From the NCBI GenBank assembly GCA_052034295.1, contig JBPOIS010000071.1:1-27628 (forward strand): 27,628 bases of DNA, written 5' to 3'. The notes under the pieces are model-generated. The model worked only from the letters and a program-made list of their open reading frames with translations. It was not told the origin of the DNA and did not search any database. This document shows, one piece after another, positions 7,607 through 16,800 of the stretch (position 1 is its first letter; each line of letters starts with the position of its first letter). A program made the translations under genes and the position numbers. The stretch is from JBPOIS01 sp052034295 (GTDB lineage Bacteria; Pseudomonadota; Gammaproteobacteria; Pseudomonadales; Moraxellaceae).

Positions 7607-8184
7607 CCGGGCCGCATGTCCTGCCCACCCCGGACCCAGCGCTGCTCAACCGGCTGGAGGCGGTGCTGCTGGTCAGCGAGCTGCCGCTCAGCGAGGCACA
7701 ATTGCTGCAGCTGCTGCCCGACCCGGACAATACCAGCCTGCTGCAGGCCTGTCTGACAGCCCTGGCCCGGCGCCATGCCCAACATGCGCTATACTTGCGC
7801 CAGACCGCCACCGGCTGGCAACTGGCCATCCGCCCGGACTATGCCCCCGCCGTGGGCCAACTGTGGCCCGAGCGTCCACAGCGCCTGTCGGCTGCCCTGC
7901 TGGAAACCCTCAGTGTGATTGCCTACCGGCAGCCTGTCACCCGCGCCGACATTGAGCAAATCCGGGGGGTGGCCCTGAGCAGTGGCCTGCTGCGCACCCT
8001 GTTCGAACGCGGCTGGATCCGTGAACACGGCCACCGTGAGGTGCCGGGCCGGCCAGCCCTGCTGGTGACCACCGCACGTTTTCTGGATGATTTTGGCCTG
8101 GCATCATTGGCAGAACTGCCCCCGCTTGCACTGGCCAGTTCCCTTGATCCTGCAGCAGATCAAGCGACATCGTCCCGCAAATGA
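7603..8184 (+). CDS. scpB: Segregation and condensation protein B
   Basis: ScpB forms dimers of paired winged-helix domains that bind ScpA and tune the Smc ATPase cycle. The 193-residue product has the family motifs EAVLLVSELPLSEAQL near the N-terminus, LSAALLETLSVIAYRQPVTRADIEQIRGV in the middle, and RALLVTT-like PALLVTTARFLDDFGLASLAELP at the end. The ATG overlaps the scpA stop as ATGA, supporting coupled synthesis of the two subunits. The C-terminal tail is short and low in complexity. Confidence 0.95.
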   Translation: MTGPHVLPTPDPALLNRLEAVLLVSELPLSEAQLLQLLPDPDNTSLLQACLTALARRHAQHALYLRQTATGWQLAIRPDYAPAVGQLWPERPQRLSAALLETLSVIAYRQPVTRADIEQIRGVALSSGLLRTLFERGWIREHGHREVPGRPALLVTTARFLDDFGLASLAELPPLALASSLDPAADQATSSRK

Positions 8185-8267
8185 CCTATCATAACCCCGC
8201 AACCCATGGCAAAAGCCGATGACCAGACAGCGGAGCTGCGATCCCTGTGGTCACAAGAGTAGGTGAA

Positions 8268-9170
8268 ATGAGCGAAAAACTGCAAAAAGTGCTGGCCAGG
8301 ATCGGGCTGGGCTCACGTCGATACATGGAAGAAGTCATCGCGGCAGGTCGGGTCAGTGTCAATGGCGTGGTGGCGTCGGTCGGCACCCGGGTCGAGCCCA
8401 CCGATGAGCTGCGCATCGATGGCCGCAAGGTCAATCTGCAGCGGGCCGAAGAGGTCCGCCGCCGGGTGATTGTGTACTACAAGCCCGAAGGGGAAATCTG
8501 CTCACGCACCGACCCCGAAGGCCGTCCCACCGCGTTCGATGCCCTGCCCCAGCTCAGCCAGGACCGCTGGGTGATGGTGGGCCGGCTGGACATCAACAGC
8601 ACCGGACTGCTGCTGTTCACCAACGATGGCGAGCTGGCCAACCGGCTGATGCACCCCTCCAGCCAGATTGAGCGCGAATACGCCGTGCGGGTCATGGGTG
8701 AAGTCACGCCAGAGGTGCGCCAGACCCTGCTCAAAGGGGTGGAACTCGACGACGGCCCGGCCAAGTTCGACTCCTTCAAGGACATCGGCGGCGAAGGCAT
8801 CAACCGCTGGTATCAGGTGGTGGTCAAGGAAGGCCGCAACCGTGAAGTACGCCGCCTGTTTGAATCCCAGGGCCTGAAGGTCAGCCGCCTGCTGCGCACC
8901 CGCTATGGCACGGTGATCCTGCCACGCGAACTGCGCACTGGCCGCTGGGTGGAACTGGACAAGGGGGCCATTGACCAGCTGGCCAACAGCGTCTCCCTGC
9001 AACCCCGCGCCGGAACCGGCCTGTTTGGCCAGGCCAAGCGTCGTGCTGAGCGCCAGAAGGAAAATCCGCTGCCCGCGCGGCGTGGCGGCTACCTGCGCCA
9101 GCAAAAGCGCGATGGCCACACCAAGCCCGCGCCCCGGCCAGTGCGGCCGCGCACCCCCAGCGACAGCTGA
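8268..9170 (+). CDS. rluB: 23S rRNA pseudouridine synthase RluB
   Basis: RluB isomerises a uridine in helix 89-90 of 23S rRNA (U2605 in E. coli). The start MSEKLQKVLARIGLGSRR matches E. coli RluB; an upstream GTG would add seven residues. The N-terminal S4 RNA-binding domain covers about residues 1-60. The RsuA-type catalytic block is GRLDINSTGLLLFTNDG, with Asp108 as the nucleophile, followed by EREYAV and GRNREVRRLFE. The last ~50 residues are Arg/Lys/Pro-rich and probably disordered, as is common for rRNA enzymes. An AGGTGA-like site precedes the ATG. It follows scpB by 83 bp, a conserved neighbourhood in Pseudomonadales. Confidence 0.95.
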   Translation: MSEKLQKVLARIGLGSRRYMEEVIAAGRVSVNGVVASVGTRVEPTDELRIDGRKVNLQRAEEVRRRVIVYYKPEGEICSRTDPEGRPTAFDALPQLSQDRWVMVGRLDINSTGLLLFTNDGELANRLMHPSSQIEREYAVRVMGEVTPEVRQTLLKGVELDDGPAKFDSFKDIGGEGINRWYQVVVKEGRNREVRRLFESQGLKVSRLLRTRYGTVILPRELRTGRWVELDKGAIDQLANSVSLQPRAGTGLFGQAKRRAERQKENPLPARRGGYLRQQKRDGHTKPAPRPVRPRTPSDS

Positions 9171-9199
9171 TTGGCACTGCCCTGATCCCTGTGTGTCCA

Positions 9200-9229
9200 T
9201 TGAAGCAGCCGCAGGGATTGGGATAGTAT
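9200..9229 (+). promoter_or_regulatory. Candidate promoter of the desaturase-like gene, with flanking inverted repeat
   Basis: TTGAAG (9200-9205) and TAGTAT (9224-9229) are 18 bp apart, ending about 28 bp before the ATG. A 7-bp inverted repeat, ATCCCTG at 9185-9191 and CAGGGAT at 9212-9218, brackets the -35 and could bind a regulator. Each hexamer matches the consensus at four of six positions, so this is tentative. Confidence 0.4.
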
Positions 9230-9257
9230 CGCTGCACTGCCCTTCGGGACTTGCCCC

Positions 9258-9968
9258 ATGCGCGTGATTTACTGGCTATGTCTGCTCAGTTATGCCCTGG
9301 CCTCCGTGCAGGTCCTGCTGCTGCTGGGTGGCCAGCCCTGGCACTGGGGGGTACTGCTGGCGCTGCCGCTGGGCTGGTATGTGGCCGATGCCATGTCCGG
9401 GCTGGTGCACATGCTGATGGATTACCACCCGTGCCGACCCGGGGTGGGCCTGAAGGAAATGTTCTTTTATGAGGGCAACCGCTCTTCTGAGGACTATCTG
9501 GCCCTGCGGGCCAGAACTCTGAAAAAGCTGAATTTTTTCGAAACCGTTTCCTTTGATTTCAAGACCCACCACCCCCGCCCCAATGCACTGGGCCGCCGCA
9601 CCTTTGAACACCAGACCCTGTCGTTGACCGTGGTGCTGCTGCCCGCCTTTGTGGGCCTGAATGCGGCGCTGCTGCTCCAGCTGCTCGACTCCGCCAGCGT
9701 GGCGCTGTTCCTGTGGGTGGCGCTGAGTGGCATGCTGCTGTCGCAATACCTGCACGGGACCCTGCACCGCAAAAAAAACCCGGCCCTGATCGACTGGATG
9801 CGCCGCAGCCATCTGCTGATCACCGAACCGGCCCACGACCTGCACCATGCCACCCTGAACCGGGATTTTGCCACCATCAATGGCTGGTCCAACCCGATCC
9901 TGAACCACGTGTTCAACGCCCTGCAAAAGCGTGGCTGGTTTGACCCGCAGCATCTGGAACCCCAGTAA
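9258..9968 (+). CDS. CarF/PEDS1 (TMEM189)-like membrane desaturase
   Basis: The 236-residue membrane protein resembles the Kua/TMEM189/CarF family, whose studied members (human PEDS1, Myxococcus CarF) introduce the vinyl-ether bond of plasmalogens. Visible features are hydrophobic segments at about 5-25, 29-45, 119-142 and 146-162, and the family's His pattern: DAMSGLVHMLMDY (His51), FKTHHPRP (His104, His105), His118, YLHGTLHRKKNP (His166, His170), and the signature TEPAHDLHHATLNRDFATINGWSNP split across residues 189-213 (His193, His196, His197). These His residues would bind the di-metal centre. It stands 87 bp after rluB and converges with the next gene. No ether-lipid gene lies nearby, so the real substrate is inferred. 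Confidence 0.8.
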   Translation: MRVIYWLCLLSYALASVQVLLLLGGQPWHWGVLLALPLGWYVADAMSGLVHMLMDYHPCRPGVGLKEMFFYEGNRSSEDYLALRARTLKKLNFFETVSFDFKTHHPRPNALGRRTFEHQTLSLTVVLLPAFVGLNAALLLQLLDSASVALFLWVALSGMLLSQYLHGTLHRKKNPALIDWMRRSHLLITEPAHDLHHATLNRDFATINGWSNPILNHVFNALQKRGWFDPQHLEPQ

Positions 9969-9976
9969 GCCGCGCA

Positions 9977-10780
9977 TCAATCTCCGCCACAGCCACCCCC
10001 GCAGCCATCCCCACCGCTGCAGCCGCCGTCGCTGCCATCCGAACTGTCCCAGTCGGTGTCACTGCTGCGGCGGGCCCCGGCAATCCACGCGGCGAAGTCC
10101 CGTGACCACTGCACGGGATCGTGCCGCACCGCCCCGGCCACGCCCACCTGCGCATCCACGGCAAACAGCAGGGGTAATGTGGCCGTCTGACGGGGGTCCA
10201 GTCCAGCCAGCCGACAGGCACGCTGCCAGCTGCGCATGCGCTGCACCTGCAAGTCCCCGGCATCCACTGCCCCGGCGGGGACATGGTGCAACAGGCGGCC
10301 AAAAGCCTGCTGACAAAATGCCCCATACTGGCGCGTGTCCAGAATCAGCGCATGCCACAGTGCATCCACCGCCTGCGATGGCATCCACAGCCGGGTGCGC
10401 CGTTCAGGGCTCAAGCGCAGCTGCATCAGCGCATAATCCCGCCAGCCCTGCTCAATCAGACGCTTGCGGGCGGCCGTCAGGGGCCCCAGATCCTGCGCCA
10501 CCCGCGCCCAGTGGGCGGGCTGTGGCGCGAACTGGCGGATAAAGACCTGCCGCCGATAAAACTGTGCCCCCAGCCGCAGCACGGCAGACACCACCCCCAG
10601 CACCACCAGTGCGCCAAACACCCCACCGGACAGGCCGGTGCGCCAGTGCAGTCCCACCCAGTATAGCCAGAGCAGCCAGCCCGTCAGACAGAAAAAAACC
10701 GCCACCCGGAATGGTGCCGGGGTGGCGGCTTGAGAACACAGGTTGTTTTGTTGGATTGATGCGCTGTTTTTTATTTTCAT
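9977..10780 (-). CDS. Glycine-rich-domain-type membrane protein with Cys/Gly tail
   Basis: I do not know its function. As drawn it has 267 residues: two hydrophobic segments (about 26-45 and 52-70), a central region with QAVDALWHALILDTRQY (135-152) and FCQQAFGRLLHHVP (155-168), and an acidic Ser/Gly tail ending GCSGGDGCGGGCGGD with Cys254, Cys260 and Cys264. The VDxLWHxxILDT...FC...FG...HHVP block resembles proteins annotated as 'glycine-rich domain-containing protein-like'. The start is doubtful. Codons 17-30 contain the ligA terminator, there is no Shine-Dalgarno at 10780, and a promoter-like pair lies further in. A start at the GTG of codon 54 (10621), giving one membrane segment, is possible. 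Confidence 0.75.
   Translation of the reverse strand: MKIKNSASIQQNNLCSQAATPAPFRVAVFFCLTGWLLWLYWVGLHWRTGLSGGVFGALVVLGVVSAVLRLGAQFYRRQVFIRQFAPQPAHWARVAQDLGPLTAARKRLIEQGWRDYALMQLRLSPERRTRLWMPSQAVDALWHALILDTRQYGAFCQQAFGRLLHHVPAGAVDAGDLQVQRMRSWQRACRLAGLDPRQTATLPLLFAVDAQVGVAGAVRHDPVQWSRDFAAWIAGARRSSDTDWDSSDGSDGGCSGGDGCGGGCGGD
10660..10687 (-). promoter_or_regulatory. Candidate internal promoter for the Cys/Gly-tail gene
   Basis: On the minus strand CTGACG (rc of 10682-10687) and TATACT (rc of 10660-10665) are 16 bp apart, just past the terminator at 10692-10728. If used, translation would start at a later codon than the one annotated. The evidence is pattern matching only. Confidence 0.3.
10692..10728 (-). 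terminator. Strong intrinsic terminator downstream of ligA, inside the next reading frame
   Basis: On the minus strand CCGCCACCC (rc of 10720-10728) and GGGTGGCGG (rc of 10699-10707) form a perfect 9-bp GC-rich stem, followed immediately by seven T. It lies 110-145 bp after the ligA stop and should end the regulator-smc-zipA-ligA transcript. It sits within codons 17-30 of the next annotated frame. Confidence 0.85.
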
Positions 10781-10836
10781 GAGCCCAGTCTATCGCGGCC
10801 AGATGTCAGTCTGATGACAGCACAGGGGGCGGTGAT

Positions 10837-12918
10837 TTATCCCGCCCTGACCCCATACTGTGCCAGCAGGTTCAGAAAATCCGCCTCTTCCAGCACCTCC
10901 ACACCCAGCTGCCGGGCCTTGTCCAGCTTGCTGCCGGCTTTGTCACCGGCCACCACGGCACGGGTCTTGGCCGACACGCTGCCCGACACCCGGGCACCCA
11001 GCCCCTGCAGCAGCAATGTGGCCTCATCGCGGCCCATGCTGGCCAGGGTGCCGGTGACCACCCAGCTCTGCCCCTGCAGCGGCTGGTGGGTGCGCGGCGG
11101 CGGTGGCGGATAGTGCACGCCCGCCGCGATCAGGGCAGCGATCACCGCCTGATTGTGCGGTGCGGCAAAAAACTCATGGATCCACTGCGCGGTGATCGAC
11201 CCCACCTCCGGGGTCTGCTGCAGGTCTTCCAGCGAGGCCGCCGCGAGGGCCTCCAGGGTCTGGTAGCGGTCGGCCAGCTGGCGCGCGGTGCTCTCGCCCA
11301 CGCCACGAATGCCCAGCGCAAAAATCAGCCGGGGCAAGGTGGTGTGCTTGCTGGCCTCGATGGCCGCCAGCAGGTTCTGCACCGATTTTTCGCCCATTTT
11401 TTCCAGCTGGATCAGGCTGTCGCGGTGCTCGTGCAGGCGGTAGATGTCGGCCACATGGGTGAGCAGGCCGATGCTTTGCAGCGCTTCCACCCAGCGGTCG
11501 CCCAGCCCCTCGATGTCCATCGCCTTGCGGGCGACAAAGTGCCGGATCGCCTCCACCCGCTGCGCCGGACAGTACAGGCCGCCGGTACAGCGCGCCTGCG
11601 CCTCCCCTTCGGGGCGCAGCACCGGCGAGTCACACACCGGACACAGGGCCGGCAGCTCGACCGGCAGGCGGTCTGCGCGGCGAAACTCCAGCCAGACTTT
11701 TTCCAGCTTGGGGATGACATCGCCCGAACGGTACACACTGACCCGGTCCCCCGGACGCACATCCAGACGCTGGATTTCATCAAAATTGTGCAGGGTGACA
11801 TTGCTGACGGTGACCCCGCCGACCGACACCGGCTGCAGGCGGCCCACCGGGGTCAGGGTGCCGGTGCGGCCCACCTGCCAGTCGATCGCCTCCAGCGTGG
11901 TGATGGCGCGCTGGGCCGGGAATTTGTAGGCGGTGGCCCAGCGCGGTTCGCGGCTGAGAAAGCCGAGCTGCTGCTGCTGGCGCAGTCGGTTCACCTTGAT
12001 CACCAGCCCGTCGATCTCAAACGGCAGCGCCTCACGCTGGGCGATCACCGCCAGATAGTGCGCCTGTACCGCCGCGACATCGTCCAACACCACCGGCTCG
12101 CGGGCCAGTGCAAAGCCCAGCCCGGCCAGCCACTGCAGCGCCTGCGACTGGGTCTCGACCGTCCCGGGCAGGCCCTGCGGCACACTGTAGGCATAAAACG
12201 CCAGCGGCCGCGCGGCGGCAATCGCCGGGTCGAGCTGGCGCAGGCTGCCTGCGGCGGCGTTGCGGGGGTTGGCAAAGGTTTTTTCCCCCTGCGCCAGCAT
12301 CTGCCGGTTCAGGCGTTCAAAACCGCTTTTGGGCATCAGCACCTCACCGCGCACCTCCAGTAGAGCAGGTGCACCTGCAGGCAATTGCAGCGGCAGGTTG
12401 CGGATAGTGCGGGCGTTGTGGGTGATGTCCTCGCCGGTCTCGCCATCGCCCCGGGTCACTGCCTGCACCAGTTGGCGGTCACGGTAGATCAGTGCAATCG
12501 CCAGACCATCCAGCTTCAGCTCCAGGTCGTAGGCCACCGCCTGCTGCTGCAACCGCTCGCGCACCCGCTGGTCAAAAGCCTGCAGGTCGGCCTCGGCAAA
12601 CAGGTTGCCCAGCGACAGCATGGGCACCTGATGCACCACCGGGGCAAACTGGCTGAGCGCCGCACCGCCCACGCGCTGGGTCGGGCTGTCCGGCTGCAAC
12701 TGGTCCGGGTGCGCCTGCTCCAGCGCCTTCAGCTCGTGAAACAACTGGTCGTATTCGGCATCGCTGATCTGTGGGGCGTCCAGCACATAGTAGGCATGGT
12801 TGTGCGCCTGCAGCACGGCGATCAATTCGCGCATCCGCGCCACCACGCCAGGCGCCGCTGCGGTCACCGTCTCCGCCTCCGGCAGCGCCAGCGGCGCAAA
12901 CAGATCCCCCGTGCTCAT
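10837..12918 (-). CDS. ligA: NAD-dependent DNA ligase
   Basis: LigA seals nicks in DNA, using NAD to adenylate itself, in replication and repair. The 693-residue protein has all domains in order: the N-terminal NMN-binding Ia region (HAYYVLDAPQISDAEYD, about 41-57), the adenylation domain with Lys135 in KLDG, the OB fold, a four-Cys zinc finger (CPVCDSP...RCTGGLYCP), helix-hairpin-helix repeats and a C-terminal BRCT domain (GQSWVVTGTLASMGRDEA). The ATG overlaps the zipA stop by 4 bp. It is the last gene of the smc-zipA-ligA cluster, with a terminator about 110 bp downstream. Confidence 0.98.
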   Translation of the reverse strand: MSTGDLFAPLALPEAETVTAAAPGVVARMRELIAVLQAHNHAYYVLDAPQISDAEYDQLFHELKALEQAHPDQLQPDSPTQRVGGAALSQFAPVVHQVPMLSLGNLFAEADLQAFDQRVRERLQQQAVAYDLELKLDGLAIALIYRDRQLVQAVTRGDGETGEDITHNARTIRNLPLQLPAGAPALLEVRGEVLMPKSGFERLNRQMLAQGEKTFANPRNAAAGSLRQLDPAIAAARPLAFYAYSVPQGLPGTVETQSQALQWLAGLGFALAREPVVLDDVAAVQAHYLAVIAQREALPFEIDGLVIKVNRLRQQQQLGFLSREPRWATAYKFPAQRAITTLEAIDWQVGRTGTLTPVGRLQPVSVGGVTVSNVTLHNFDEIQRLDVRPGDRVSVYRSGDVIPKLEKVWLEFRRADRLPVELPALCPVCDSPVLRPEGEAQARCTGGLYCPAQRVEAIRHFVARKAMDIEGLGDRWVEALQSIGLLTHVADIYRLHEHRDSLIQLEKMGEKSVQNLLAAIEASKHTTLPRLIFALGIRGVGESTARQLADRYQTLEALAAASLEDLQQTPEVGSITAQWIHEFFAAPHNQAVIAALIAAGVHYPPPPPRTHQPLQGQSWVVTGTLASMGRDEATLLLQGLGARVSGSVSAKTRAVVAGDKAGSKLDKARQLGVEVLEEADFLNLLAQYGVRAG

Positions 12919-13793
12919 GTCACCGCCTGACCAGGACGATAATCAATCACCTGATGGCGGTAGTGTTCGCGCAGTTGTTTGGACAGCAGCTGCATCTGTT
13001 CGTCATACACATCGGCACCCAGTTCGGCGGCCAGATGGCGCAGGATGCTGCACATCATGTCGTAGCCTTTCACGGCCTGCAGGTTGGGCAGGGCCAGAAA
13101 AAACGCCAGACCGGCAAATTTTTCATGGTCCATGTTTTCCAGGTCAAAGGCATTCGGGCCTTCTTCGGGGTCAAAGCGCAACACGCTGAACATCAGCCCG
13201 CCCTGTCCGCTGGGCTCCTCAAAGCGGTGAAACAGCGACATTTCGCCAAACAGCAGGCCACTCTGCAGCAGCAGGTGCTTGATGCGTGCCCCATCAAAGC
13301 GGCGGCCTGACGGCGGCAGCAGGTAAAAGCACACGATGCGCTCGGCCTGCGCCAGGGTGGTCGATTCGTCGTGCAGCTGCTGCTCTTCGAGGTGACGCTC
13401 CAGCAGCTCGCTGTCGGCACGCACTTCGGCCAGCGGGGCCGACTCCACCGGCGGGGCCAGACGGCTGGTGGCCTGATCCAGCGTGTCCAGCGCATTTTCC
13501 AGACCGGCCACCGGTTCGCTGGTGGGGGCAGTGCGCGTGACTGGCACAGAGTCAACCACAGGTTCCGGCTCACGCGTGGCCCGCAGGCTGTCCAGACCGT
13601 CCAGATCAGCAGCGGTCTCGGCCTGCAGTGCAGGCTCAGCCAGCACAGGGATTTCCGACACTGACTCAGGCTGGGCTTCGACCCCGGCCGCCGGGTCGGC
13701 GGTGGACTGGCGCTTGCGCAGCAGCAGCCAGGCGCCCACCACGATCAGGATCACGGCCAGGATTGCCAGAACAAGCATCTGGGTTTCAGTCAT
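12915..13793 (-). CDS. zipA: Cell division protein ZipA
   Basis: ZipA anchors FtsZ to the inner membrane during septation. The 292-residue protein starts MTETQMLVLAILAVILIVVGAW, split here as an N-terminal membrane anchor over about residues 5-25, followed by a basic LRKRQ stop. A long acidic/Pro linker (about 30-145) leads to the globular FtsZ-binding domain, recognisable from IVCFYLLPPSGRRFDGARI through FDLENM and the LALPNLQAVKGYDMM segment. A CGGAG Shine-Dalgarno lies upstream, 15 bp past smc, and the stop overlaps ligA. zipA-ligA adjacency is typical for gammaproteobacteria. Confidence 0.95.
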   Translation of the reverse strand: MTETQMLVLAILAVILIVVGAWLLLRKRQSTADPAAGVEAQPESVSEIPVLAEPALQAETAADLDGLDSLRATREPEPVVDSVPVTRTAPTSEPVAGLENALDTLDQATSRLAPPVESAPLAEVRADSELLERHLEEQQLHDESTTLAQAERIVCFYLLPPSGRRFDGARIKHLLLQSGLLFGEMSLFHRFEEPSGQGGLMFSVLRFDPEEGPNAFDLENMDHEKFAGLAFFLALPNLQAVKGYDMMCSILRHLAAELGADVYDEQMQLLSKQLREHYRHQVIDYRPGQAVT

Positions 13794-13808
13794 GGTGAAA
13801 TACTCCGT

Positions 13809-16800
13809 TCAGGCTGCACCCCAATGGGCGGCCTGCTCCAGATTGACCCGCACCGTGCGGGACAGACCGGGGTCAGGCATGGTGACGCCAATCAGCTGCT
13901 GGGCCATGCGCATGGCCAGCTTGTTGTGGCTAATGTAAAGGAATTGCACTTCGCGTGAAAGCTCCGTCACCAACTGGCAGAAGCGCTGCACGTTGGCATC
14001 GTCCAGCGGGGCGTCCACTTCATCGAGCAGACAGAACGGCGCGGGATTGAGTTTGAAAATCGCAAAAATCAGCGCCAGTGCGGTCAGGGCTTTTTCGCCG
14101 CCGGACAGCAGCGCCAGCGTGCTGTTGCGCTTGCCGGGCGGACGCGCCATCAGCCGCACCCCGGACTGCCAGCCGTCCTCCAGGCTTAGGCTGGCTTCGC
14201 CACCATTGAACACCTGTGGGAACAGCCGCTGCAATCCGGCGTTGACCTGATCAAAGGTGTGCATGAACAAGGCACGGGTTTCCTGGTCGATTTCGGCAAT
14301 CGCGCGCTCCAGCTGGTCGATGCTGGCCTGAATGTCGGCCTGCTGCAGCTGCAGCTCGCCCATGCGCTGCTCCAGCTCGGCCAGTGCCGCCGGTGCGGCC
14401 AGATTCAGCTCACCCATGCGGGCCAACTGCTGGTTTAGCTGGGCCAGACGCTGCTCGCGCTCACCCTGATCCGGCATCAGGCCGGTGAGCCGCACCAGCC
14501 CGGCGGCCTGCAACTGGGCCTCCACCTGCTCCTGCCGGGTCAGGTCGGCCTGCCAGGCCAGCTTCACCTGCGCCATGTGTTCACGGTGCTGCTGCTCGTG
14601 CTGGGTCTGCTGCTCCTGTTGCTGGCGCAGCGCCTCCAGCTGCTGGCGGGTGCTTTCCAGCTGCTGTTGTTGCTGGTCCAGCCGCTGGCGGGCCAGATCA
14701 GCCTGCGTGCGGGCCTGTCCAGCCTGTTGCTGCTGGGTGTGGTGCTGCTGCAGGGTCTGGCGCTGCTGCTGCACCAGCTGGTCCAGCTGCTGCTGTGACT
14801 GTTGCAGGCCGGTGTGCAGGCGCTGCAGGTCCTGCAGGCTCCAGTCACGGCGGCTGTGGGCCTGAATGAGGGTCTGGTGCAGGGCCTGTTGCTGCTGCAG
14901 GTGCTGGCGCAGGGCGTCATCCTGCTGCTGCCAGGCCTGCCAGCGTGGCTCAAACTGCTGTTGCTGGCTGCTGTGGGTCTGTTGCAGGCGCTGCACACGC
15001 AGGGCCAGACCGGCCACGCCCAGCTGCAGCTCGTCCTGTTCCAGCAACAGGTCCTGATGCTGTTCATCGAGCAGCGCCAGCTGGTCGCCGACCTGTGCGG
15101 CCTGCTGGGCCCGCAGCTGCAGCTGCGCTTCCAGGCGGGACAGCTGCACGGCCAGTTGCTGGTGCTGCTGTTCCAGCTGTTTGTGTTGTTGGTGCAGGGT
15201 TTTTTTGCTGCTGATGCACTGCTGCAATTGCTGTTCTGTCCCAGCCAGCTGCTGCACTGCCTGCTGATGCTGGGTGGCCCAGTGCTGCTCACGGGCGGCC
15301 AGTGCCTCCAGCTGCAGGCGCTGGCTCAGCCCCCCCAGCGGCAGGGCTGGATCGGTGCCTGTGGCCACCTCGTCCAGGCCACGCTGCCAGTCAGGCCCCA
15401 GCCACTGCCCGGCATCAGCGCTGTGCCCAGGCAGGTACAGCAGTGAAACCCCCACCGGCAACTGCTGACACCACGCCTGCAATTGCGCCACAGGCACGGG
15501 CGTGCTGCACACCCCCACCTGCTGCCACAGGCTGAGCACAGGCTGTTCCACCCACTGCGCCAGTGGCTGTACCCCATCCGGCCAGTGCACCGGCACAATC
15601 GCCCTTTCAGCCCGGTAGCCCGGTAGACCGGCGTCGGTGGTAGGCAACAGCCGCAGCCACTGCGCATAAATGCGGTCGATCCAGGCCGCCAGTCCTGTCG
15701 GGGCGAAGGCTTTCAATTGCAGTCGATGGCCCAGACAGTCCGCAGGCCACGGCTGTTGCTGCTGCATCAGTTGCCGCAGGGCCTGCTGCTCCAGCTGCAC
15801 CGCACGCTGCTGCTGCCGGGTGTGGCTGACCTGCTCCTGAGCGTGCTGCTTTTGCGCCAGGTGTTGCTGCTCGTCGGCCTGCTGCCGGGCCAGTTGTTGT
15901 TCCAGCTGCTGCAGCTGCTGCGCCAGATGCTGCTGCTCGGCCCGGTCGGCCTCCAGCTGCCCGGCATCACTGCCCTGGCGCAGGCTGTGCTGTTGTTGCT
16001 GCAGGGCCTGCTGCTGCTGTACCAGCCGCTCCCGACTGCGCTGCAATTGCTCCAGCTGTCGGGCACTGGCCTGCTGGGCCTGCTGCAGCCGTGCCAGCTC
16101 ATGGCCCTGCTGCTGCAGGTGCTCACGCTCGGCTTCCAGCTGCTGTCGCTGCTGCTGGTGCTGCTGCGGGGACGGCAGGTCAGCCGGCTGGGCCTGCTGC
16201 TGGGCTTCAGCGGCGGCAATCTGCTGATTGAGCAAGGCCAGACTGTGCTGCAGTTGCTGTTGCTCCAGCTGCTGCTGGGCCTGTTGCTGGCTGAGTTGTT
16301 GCTGTTGCTGCTCCAGTGCCTGCAACTGCCGGGCCAGTTGTCCGGCCTGCAGCTCTGCGCTTAGGGCCTGCTGCTCCAGCTGCTGCCAGGCCTGCTGGGC
16401 CGGTTCTGCCGCCTGCAACAGCTGCTCCAGGGTGGTACTGGCCTGCTCCAGGGCGGTGCGGGTGTGCTGGCGCTGTTCATGCAGGCTGACCAGCACCTCA
16501 CCCTGTTGCTGCAGGGTGGCCAGATGCTGATCCATCTGCTGCTGCAACTGCTGCCACTGGGCCGACCAGCATTCGGCCTGCAATTGCTGCTGCTCAGCCT
16601 GCAGCTGTCGGTAGCGCTCCGCGGCCTGACTCTGGCGGCGCAACTGACGCAATTGACTGTCCTGCTCGCTGCGCAGGTCATCCAGACGGGCCAGATTCTG
16701 CCGGGCGTGCTCCAGGTGCTGCAGCGTCTCATGGCGGCGCGACTGGTAGCGCGACACCCCGGCTGCCTCTTCCATGAACACCCGCAGCTCCTCGGGCCGC

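Noticed and set aside
10827..10847. GGGCGG/CCGCCC hairpin at the ligA stop codon
   Set aside because: No T run follows on the minus strand; the much stronger structure at 10692-10728 is the better terminator.
11086..12363. 425-codon plus-strand frame opposite ligA
   Set aside because: Shadow frame of ligA; no start signal and no protein-like composition.
14500..16600. CTG/CAG triplet-rich DNA as a possible microsatellite or non-coding repeat
   Set aside because: It is in frame with Smc and encodes Gln/Leu/Ala heptads of the coiled-coil arms, interrupted by other codons; better explained as coding sequence (reported as the Gln-rich Smc finding).
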